A DNA stretch of 64,000 nt from Oasisia sp. SBJ-2009. Lineage: Eukaryota > Annelida > Polychaeta > Sabellida > Siboglinidae. Every line of letters starts with the position of its first letter. Within the stretch, counting starts at the first letter, position 1. The stretch lies in contig OZ024862.1 of the NCBI GenBank assembly GCA_964017155.1, positions 1,180,501 to 1,244,500 of the forward strand. Direction: 5' to 3'. A model generated the notes under the pieces. The model had not been told where the DNA came from. It did no database searches and saw only the letters and a list, made by a program, of their open reading frames with translations. Made by a program: the position numbers and the translations under genes. Below, in pieces: positions 60,401 through 64,000 of this stretch.

Positions 60401-63400
60401 CATAGAGACTGAAGACAGTGGTTTGCATAAGAACACATAGAGACTGAAGACAGTGGTTTGCATAAGAACACATAGAGACTGTAGACAGTGGTTTGCGTAA
60501 GAACACATAGAGACTGTAGACAGTGGTTTGCGTAAGAACACATAGAGACTGTAGACAGTGGTTTGCGTAAGGCGGCACTCACCAGACCACGAGCCTGTAG
60601 ACTGTGGTTCTTCCTCTCCACCGTCAGGTACTTCATACAAGTCATCATCATAACATCTGTAGACAATCACATACATTGTCATCAGATTATCTGTAGACAA
60701 TCACATACATTGTCATCAGATTATCTGTAGACAATCACATACACTCTCATCAGACTATCTGTAGACAATCACATACACTGTCATCAGACTATCTGTAGAC
60801 AAACACATACATTGTCATCAGACTATCTGTAGACAAACACACACATTGTCATCCGACTATCTGTAGACAATCACATACATTGTCATCAGATTATCTGTAG
60901 ACAATCACATACATTGTCATCAGATTATCTGTAGACAATCACATACATTGTCATCAGATTATCTGTAGACAATCACATACATTGTCATCAGATTATCTGT
61001 AGACAATCACATACATTGTCATCAGACTATCTGTAGACAATCACATACACTGTCATCAGACTATCTGTAGACAAACACATACATTGTCATCAGACTATCT
61101 GTAGACAATCACATACATTGTCATCAGATTATCTGTAGACAATCACATACATTGTCATCAGATTATCTGTAGACAATCACATACACTGTCATCAGACTAT
61201 CTGTAGACAAACACATACATTGTCATCAGACTATCTGTAGACAAACACATACACTGTCATCAGATTATCTGTAGACAATCACATACATTGTCATCAGATT
61301 ATCTGTAGACAATCACATACATTGTCATCAGATTATCTGTAGACAATCACATACATTGTCATCAGATTATCTGTAGACAATCACATACATTGTCATCAGA
61401 CTATCTGTAGACAATCACATACACTGTCATCAGACTATCTAGAGACAATCACATACACTGTCATCAGACTATCTGTAGACAATCACATACATTGTCATCA
61501 GACTATCTGTAGACAATCACATACATTGTCATCAGATTATCTGTAGACAATCACATACATTGTCATCAGACTATCTGTAGACAATCACATACATTGTCAT
61601 CAGACTATCTGTAGACAATCACATACATTGTCATCAGATTATCTGTAGACAATTACATACATTGTCATCAGACTATCTGTAGACAATCACATACATTGTC
61701 ATCAGATTATCTGTAGACAATCACATACATTGTCATCAGACTATCTGTAGACAATCACATACACTGTCATCAGACTATCTAGAGACAATCACATACACTG
61801 TCATTAGACTATCTGTAGACAATCACATACATTGTCATCAGACTATCTGTAGACAATCACATACATTGTCATCAGACTATCTGTAGACAATCACATACAC
61901 TGTCATCAGAGTTTCAGCAGTTAACCATGTGCATTGCAGTTTAGTGGAGTTTATGTCCTTCCAGTGAAATTGAAATGACTGTTGTTATCAGATGTGTGTT
62001 GTTATCAGACAGGGGTTGTTATCAGCTGAGTGGTGTTAATGTTAATAGCTGGTGGTGTTAACAAAACAGCTGATGGTGTTATCAACTTGGTGTATCTGCA
62101 ACAGCTCAAAGGTATCTGCAGATAACCGGTATATACTGCAGTTTAACGGAGGGTCAGTTTCTGTCCCATGAGTGAAATTTAAATGACTGTTGTTATCAGC
62201 CGAGTGGTGTTAACAGATGGGTGGTGCTAACAGCTGGTGGTGTTAATAGCTGAAGGTGTTAATAGCTGGTGGTGTTATCAACTTGGTGTATCTGAATGAG
62301 TATCAGTTCTGAATGAGTTTCAGTCAGGTGTATTTATCAGCTGGTTGAATGTATCAGTCATAGGTATTGACAGTTGGGTGTAGTTATCAGTTGAGTGTAG
62401 CTATCAGTTGGGTGTCCAACTCTGGGTGTAGCTATCAGTTGGGTGTCCAACACTGGGTGTAGCTGTCAGTTGGGTGTCCAACACTGGGTGTAGCTGTCAG
62501 TTGGGTGTCCAACACTGTGTAGCTGTCAGCCAGGCAGTGATGAGTGTGTTGTGGTGTCAGTGGACCTAGAGACAGACACTCACCCTTCCTCTTCGTCCCC
62601 CATGTCAGTGTAGTCCTCCCCTCCCTCCAGGGGCGCTGCTTCCTGAAACCACATCAAACATCCATTATGTATAGTTCTATGTTAGCCTAAGATTATCGTT
62701 ATGCTTAGTTCCAACTTCCAAGATACCCTATTTACTTGCAACTCAAGACACACTACAATTGTGAGTATGTGCAATTCTTAGATGTTCTGAGGTTCTCCAG
62801 TTGATGTTCACTGTTGATGTCACTTTACAATACCTGGGGGATCAAATCAACCAGTTTCTTTCTTTTATGTATAAACCTCCTGCAATGCCATTTCCTAAAC
62901 ATGTCTGCATGAGAAGATATATCTGCACGGGAGACACGACACAGCCCTTGTATCATCCTACTGCCTGCTGCACAGTCAGAGACTGCTGGTGCTTGAAAAC
63001 CAAAACACTGCAAATGTCAAATTGTGTACTAGCTACACAACGAGCAGGTGGCAGCGGTGGACCATTGCCAGGTGGACCATTGCCAGGTGGACCATTGCCA
63101 GGTGGACCATTGCCAGGTGGACCATTGCCAGGTGGACCATTGCCAGGTGGACCATTGCCAGGTGGACCATTGCCAGGTGGACCATTGCCAGGTGGACCAT
63201 TGCCAGGTGGACCATTGCCAGGTGGACCATTGCCAGGTGGACCATTGCCAGGTGGACCATTGCCAGGTGGACCATTGCCACGTAGACCATCGGCTGCAGC
63301 AAGACACGTTTCTTGACTTTCCAGTTACCACACAACATAGGAGTACATTGAAATAGCTTACTCTAGTGGCTGGTGTAGTGATGGTCCTACATTGACAAGG

Positions 63401-64000
63401 CTTACTCTGGTGGCTGGTGTAATGTTGGTCCTACATTGACAAGGCTTACTCTGGTGGCTGGTGTAGTATTGGTCCTACATTGACAAGGCTTACTCTAGTG
63501 GCTGGTGTAGTGATGGTCCTACATTGACAAGGCTTACTCTGGTGGCTGGTGTAATGTTGGTCCTACATTGACAAGGCTTACTCTAGTGGCTGGTGTAGTG
63601 ATGGTCCTACATTGACAAGGCTTACTCTAGTGGCTGGTGTAATGTTGGTCCTACATTGGCAAGGCTTACTCTAGTGGCTGGTGTAGTGTTGGTCCTACAT
63701 TGACAAGGCTTACTCTAGTGGCTGGTGTAATGTTGGTCCTACATTGACAAGGCTTACTCTGGTGGCTGGTGTAATGTTGGTCCTACATTGACAAGGCTTA
63801 CTCTAGTGGCTGGTGTAGTGTTGGTCCTACATTGACAAGGCTTACTCTGGTGGCTGGTGTAGTGTTGGTCCTACATTGACAAGGCTTACTCTAGTGGCTG
63901 GTGTAATTGACATGGCTTACTTTGACATCTGATGTTGCATTGGCCCTGGATAGCGCCCTCTGTTGTGCCAAGAAGTCATTACTCTGCTTCACTGGTGGAC
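35412..64000 (-). CDS. AFAP1: Actin filament-associated protein (AFAP1 family), 3' complete, 5' end outside window
   Basis: Seventeen exon positions, one of them in four tandem copies, join in consistent phase on the minus strand. This gives about 868 residues if one copy of that exon is used. The N-terminal region is acidic with tyrosine motifs ([17 protein letters not shown], as in vertebrate AFAP1). PH domain 1 follows (exon 57560-57866, ending in the helix Trp of SAHSWVE), then a linker with FGKKKGD, and PH domain 2 (54191-54417 plus 53274-53436, with GRWLNALI). Then come [11 protein letters not shown], the TYENVP exon, a proline-rich SH3-ligand-like exon, a Ser-rich exon, and a C-terminal coiled coil ([26 protein letters not shown]). 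The family cross-links actin and acts as an adaptor for Src and PKC; in vertebrates it comprises AFAP1, AFAP1L1 and AFAP1L2. Which paralogue is closest cannot be told here. Introns are filled with minisatellites. Confidence 0.88.
35690..35895. repeat. ~43-bp repeat, five copies, in the last AFAP1-family intron
   Basis: Copies contain GACCAGGCATGACACTAATA followed by AATATAGAAT and GATATCT. Confidence 0.8.
35965..36300 (-). CDS. AFAP1: AFAP1-family exon, basic/Ser-Thr-rich
   Basis: 112 codons between acceptor GCCTCGCAG and donor GTACAC. Rich in Lys/Arg/Ser/Thr (for example [13 protein letters not shown]), probably disordered. Phase 0 at both ends, so it could be skipped without frameshift. 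Confidence 0.85.
36301..36913. other. AFAP1-family intron, nothing recognised
   Basis: AT-rich intron; minor open frames have no motif. Confidence 0.6.
36914..37052 (-). CDS. AFAP1: AFAP1-family coiled-coil exon 2
   Basis: Encodes [19 protein letters not shown] and continues to KLQLLAQE, a heptad-like coiled coil matching the C-terminal helix of the family. Acceptor TGTGCACAG, donor GTAAGT. Confidence 0.9.
37639..37804 (-). CDS. AFAP1: AFAP1-family coiled-coil exon 1
   Basis: Begins GTCGCTCCATCA after acceptor GTTCTCCAG and encodes [20 protein letters not shown] and [17 protein letters not shown]. Its first 12 bases and acceptor are the repeat unit of the adjoining array. Confidence 0.9.
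37805..39490. repeat. 30-bp array carrying acceptor plus exon start, about 56 copies
   Basis: On the minus strand each unit reads GTCGCTCCATCAGTCTGC, then TATGTTCTCCAG. It starts exactly at the exon acceptor. Units beyond about 39121 form a second subfamily (GTAGGACACAGTGG on plus). Confidence 0.96.
39511..39635. repeat. Simple repeats (CTCACT)n, (CGCT)n, (ACACAG)n
   Basis: Consecutive short simple-sequence tracts at the far end of the intron. Confidence 0.85.
39671..40022 (-). CDS. AFAP1: AFAP1-family exon with Ser-Gly-Asp-Ser-Arg repeats
   Basis: Encodes [18 protein letters not shown], then about seven copies of a six-residue motif like [12 protein letters not shown] from an 18-bp coding repeat (39760-39890), then [16 protein letters not shown]. 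Acceptor GTGCACACAG on the transcript strand, donor GTACAG. Confidence 0.88.
40072..40715. repeat. 21-bp array, about 31 copies
   Basis: Units read ACTACACATGACTAACTCCT plus C with small variants. Frames on both strands are repeat artefacts. Confidence 0.93.
40845..41124. repeat. Large foldback (inverted repeat), ~110-bp arms
   Basis: TGTACAAGTTATGGTTTG..CCTCAGTAATAA..GAAACAATCTTATTGATATG on the left is matched, reversed and complemented, on the right up to 41124. A loop of (AT)n lies around 40955-41015. Only a few mismatches are visible. Confidence 0.9.
41125..41585. other. AFAP1-family intron, AT-rich
   Basis: Short (TA)n at about 41283-41300; nothing else seen. Confidence 0.6.
41586..41734 (-). 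CDS. AFAP1: AFAP1-family proline-rich exon
   Basis: Between acceptor TTCCATTCCAG and donor GTACGC it encodes [18 protein letters not shown] and a further PLPNNPPP, then DRLNRRKAG. Repeated PPxLPxxPP motifs resemble SH3 ligands, consistent with an adaptor role. Confidence 0.88.
41985..42110. repeat. (GCA/ACA)n trinucleotide repeat in AFAP1-family intron
   Basis: GCAGCAGCAACAACAGCAGC-type triplets. The Gln/Ala/Thr frames through it are low-complexity by-products. Confidence 0.85.
42111..43140. other. AFAP1-family intron, AT-rich, possible LINE tail
   Basis: No gene seen. AAGTCATTATTATTATTAC at about 43066-43084 resembles the ATT tail of the LINE at the left edge and may mark an old truncated copy. 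Confidence 0.4.
43150..49825. repeat. 37-bp satellite-like array, about 180 copies, with CRE-like palindromes
   Basis: Units contain TGTACTGTGACGTCAGTGCA and CTGTTACTTGTTTCTAC or variants. Many have the palindrome TGACGTCA; most others have TGATGTCA. Rare variants (for example GTCAGGGCACTG) recur 2188 bp apart (44731/46919; 45771/47959), showing a duplicated block. Confidence 0.96.
49980..50057 (-). CDS. AFAP1: AFAP1-family tyrosine-motif exon, copy A (78 nt)
   Basis: Between acceptor GCTATTTCAG and donor GTAGAG it encodes [19 protein letters not shown]. It enters and leaves after one codon base, so it is a symmetric cassette. It is the most diverged of four copies and the last in transcript order. 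YDDV resembles the vertebrate AFAP1 motif. Confidence 0.82.
50150..50600. repeat. Degenerate GCATGAAATATC repeats between exon copies A and B
   Basis: Variable-length units around AAGCATGAAATATCTTACTA and CAGTCCCAT. Confidence 0.85.
50759..50833 (-). CDS. AFAP1: AFAP1-family tyrosine-motif exon, copy B (75 nt)
   Basis: Same splice sites and phase as copy A; encodes [19 protein letters not shown]. Identical in sequence to copies C and D. Confidence 0.82.
50930..51420. repeat. 37-bp GCATGAAATATC array between exon copies B and C
   Basis: About ten units of GAAGCATGAAATATCTTACT then ACAGTCCCATCACCCCT, becoming degenerate toward copy C. Confidence 0.9.
51535..51609 (-). CDS. AFAP1: AFAP1-family tyrosine-motif exon, copy C (75 nt)
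   Basis: Identical exon to B and D, with flanks nearly identical to those of D. Splice sites are intact. Confidence 0.82.
51710..52440. repeat. 37-bp GCATGAAATATC array between exon copies C and D
   Basis: About 17 units of the same 37-bp repeat; its left and right ends repeat those of the B-C array, so the array was duplicated with the exon. Confidence 0.9.
52571..52645 (-). CDS. AFAP1: AFAP1-family tyrosine-motif exon, copy D (75 nt)
   Basis: First copy in transcript order. Joins the upstream exon (53274-53436) in phase to give V-AAASSDEE. Identical to B and C. Confidence 0.82.
52700..53273. other. AFAP1-family intron, nothing recognised
   Basis: Unique AT-rich intron sequence. A 64-codon plus-strand frame has no motif. 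Confidence 0.6.
53274..53436 (-). CDS. AFAP1: AFAP1-family exon: end of PH domain 2 and YEDIP motif
   Basis: Encodes [18 protein letters not shown], the C-terminal PH helix with its Trp, and then [15 protein letters not shown]. Acceptor TGTTTGCAG, donor GTACAC. Confidence 0.9.
53437..54190. other. AFAP1-family intron, nothing recognised
   Basis: AT-rich, no array. Unusually plain for this locus. Confidence 0.6.
54191..54417 (-). CDS. AFAP1: AFAP1-family exon: PH domain 2
   Basis: Encodes [19 protein letters not shown], a PH-type WxxxWC strand pair, and [12 protein letters not shown]. Acceptor GTCCCCAG with GTCAAC as first exon bases; donor GTAAGA. Confidence 0.9.
54418..54957. repeat. 27-bp array carrying acceptor plus exon start, about 20 copies
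   Basis: On the minus strand each unit reads GTGTGTCTGTGTGTCCCTAG then GTCAACC; the true junction is TCCCCAG then GTCAACT. Confidence 0.93.
55257..55415 (-). CDS. AFAP1: AFAP1-family linker exon (FGKKK)
   Basis: Encodes [20 protein letters not shown], matching the basic ISLGKKK segment before PH2 in vertebrate AFAP1. Acceptor TTGTGACAG, donor GTAAGA. Confidence 0.9.
55510..55925. repeat. (GA)n and GAGAGACTGT repeats
   Basis: A purine-rich microsatellite, then degenerate ~10-bp units reaching the donor side of the next exon (GTGAGTCTCTCAG on minus). Confidence 0.88.
55929..56004 (-). CDS. AFAP1: AFAP1-family small Ser-rich exon
   Basis: Encodes [19 protein letters not shown] and then VIQAVS. 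Acceptor GTTGTTGTCAG, donor GTGAGT. Confidence 0.85.
56160..56500. repeat. Degenerate ~36-bp repeat (GACATCTAGACATTGCTATG)
   Basis: About nine diverged copies of a unit with TATGAACTTGTGTGACATC. Confidence 0.8.
56530..56878. repeat. 18-bp array, about 19 copies
   Basis: GTGTGTACGTGTGACATT and variants, ending next to the donor of exon 56889-56990. Confidence 0.92.
56889..56990 (-). CDS. AFAP1: AFAP1-family exon after PH domain 1
   Basis: Encodes 34 residues starting [19 protein letters not shown]. Acceptor TGTTGCAG, donor GTGAGT. Phase 0 at both ends. Confidence 0.85.
56996..57145. repeat. 16-bp array next to the acceptor
   Basis: About ten copies of ACACATGCGCATCTCA. Confidence 0.9.
57225..57535. 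repeat. (AT)n-rich microsatellites
   Basis: Several long TA tracts. Confidence 0.92.
57560..57866 (-). CDS. AFAP1: AFAP1-family exon: PH domain 1
   Basis: 102 codons encoding [38 protein letters not shown] and [16 protein letters not shown], a near-complete PH domain ending with the invariant helix Trp. Acceptor TGTTGACAG, donor GTAAGA. Confidence 0.93.
57867..58125. repeat. 22-bp array carrying the acceptor
   Basis: About 12 copies; on minus, TGTTGTGTTGACAGTGTCAG repeats the real acceptor TTGACAG and exon start TGTCA. Confidence 0.9.
58126..58642. other. AFAP1-family intron, mostly unique
   Basis: Unique sequence with four copies of a 22-bp CATCTGAGTGACACCTGTCA repeat at about 58540-58625. 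Confidence 0.6.
58643..58742 (-). CDS. AFAP1: AFAP1-family SYESYDEE exon
   Basis: Encodes [20 protein letters not shown] and continues to LLPS across the junction. SYESYDEEE is the diagnostic motif before PH1 in AFAP1-family proteins. Acceptor GAGTTACAG, donor GTGAGC. Confidence 0.9.
58825..60572. repeat. 35-bp array, about 50 copies
   Basis: Units read GAAGACAGTGGTTTGTGTAA then GAACACATAGAGACT. Variant blocks (for example CATAAGAATACATACAG at about 58990 and 59653) recur, so parts were duplicated in blocks. The 613-codon frame is spurious. Confidence 0.95.
60583..60656 (-). CDS. AFAP1: AFAP1-family acidic YEVP exon
   Basis: Encodes [18 protein letters not shown] and then STGSWSG. Two tyrosines in acidic context suggest kinase/SH2 sites (inference). 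Acceptor GTCTACAG, donor GTGAGT. Confidence 0.88.
60657..61912. repeat. 34-bp array carrying the acceptor, about 37 copies
   Basis: Plus units read ATCTGTAGACAATCACATAC then ATTGTCATCAGATT; on minus each contains GATTGTCTACAG followed by AT, as at the real exon junction. Confidence 0.94.
61913..62583. repeat. Degenerate GTTATCAGCTG / TCAGTTGGGTGTCCAAC repeats
   Basis: Loosely repeated units, clearest at 62390-62530 (about 31 bp, four copies). No gene seen. Confidence 0.75.
62584..62642 (-). CDS. AFAP1: AFAP1-family EAAPLEGG exon
   Basis: Encodes [19 protein letters not shown], close to the EEAVPLSPG segment of vertebrate AFAP1. Acceptor GGTTTCAG, donor GTGAGT. Confidence 0.87.
62643..63050. 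other. AFAP1-family intron, unique part
   Basis: No feature recognised. Confidence 0.6.
63053..63285. repeat. 15-bp array, about 15 near-identical copies
   Basis: ACCATTGCCAGGTGG repeated with virtually no differences until the last unit. Five-codon frames in several phases are by-products. Confidence 0.96.
63345..63920. repeat. 44-bp array carrying the donor, about 12 copies
   Basis: Plus units contain AAGGCTTACTCTAGTGGCTG and TGATGGTCCTACATTGAC. On minus each contains GTAAGCC, the same as the true donor of the next exon. Confidence 0.92.
63921..64000 (-). CDS. AFAP1: AFAP1-family 5'-most exon in window (partial)
   Basis: The open frame [20 protein letters not shown] ends ATSDVK before donor GTAAGC. 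It joins the next exon in phase 0. A CACCAG near 63992 could be its acceptor, or the exon may continue past the edge. Confidence 0.65.

Noticed and set aside
58825..60666. 613-codon minus-strand frame of [17 protein letters not shown] repeats
   Set aside because: By-product of the 35-bp array (105 nt = 35 codons). It overlaps the YEVP exon region only by position; the exon is read in its own phase between good splice sites.
1..64000. tRNA, rRNA or other structural RNA genes
   Set aside because: Looked for by eye on both strands; no cloverleaf with A/B boxes or rRNA-like block was recognised. A tRNAscan or Rfam search would be needed to exclude them.

Overview
This is animal nuclear DNA: two multi-exon genes with small exons and GT-AG introns, one long LINE retrotransposon reading frame, no bacterial-type operons, and an extreme load of tandem repeats. 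The species cannot be fixed from the sequence. Single-copy-style TTI1 and AFAP-family genes plus an RTE-like LINE point to a non-vertebrate bilaterian. Minisatellites that span exon-intron junctions have, as I recall without being able to check, been reported at the Adh locus of amphioxus, so a cephalochordate is a reasonable guess.

Layout. Bases 1-2830 hold the 3' part of a LINE with an intact endonuclease/reverse transcriptase frame that runs off the left edge. Bases 2831-5551 are AT-rich intergenic DNA with small mobile-element remnants and a probable promoter/first-exon zone near 5040-5126. Bases 5588-31028 (+) hold a complete TTI1 gene. I resolved 25 coding exons whose splice phases all agree, giving 1106 codons plus stop. 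Bases 31029-35411 are the convergent gap, with a C-rich array. Bases 35412-64000 (-) hold an actin filament-associated protein (AFAP1 family) gene, complete at its 3' end and cut at the right edge. It has two PH domains, tyrosine motifs, a proline-rich linker and a C-terminal coiled coil.

The two genes are not functionally linked as far as I can see. TTI1 is a HEAT-repeat scaffold of the TELO2-TTI1-TTI2 complex that stabilises PI3K-like kinases. AFAP1 proteins bind actin and relay Src/PKC signals.

The striking feature is in the introns. Most carry a minisatellite, and in many the repeat unit is a copy of the adjacent splice junction: the real 3' or 5' splice site, often with 5-30 bases of true exon, is repeated from 3 to more than 50 times. 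In at least one case (37805-39500) the unit is 30 bp, in phase and stop-free, so each unit could act as an in-frame alternative acceptor. The AFAP1 gene also has a small tyrosine-motif exon present in four tandem copies (49980-52645), and a 6.7-kb array of 37-bp units carrying cAMP-response-element-like palindromes. Nearly all long open frames inside these arrays are by-products of repeats without stops, not genes.
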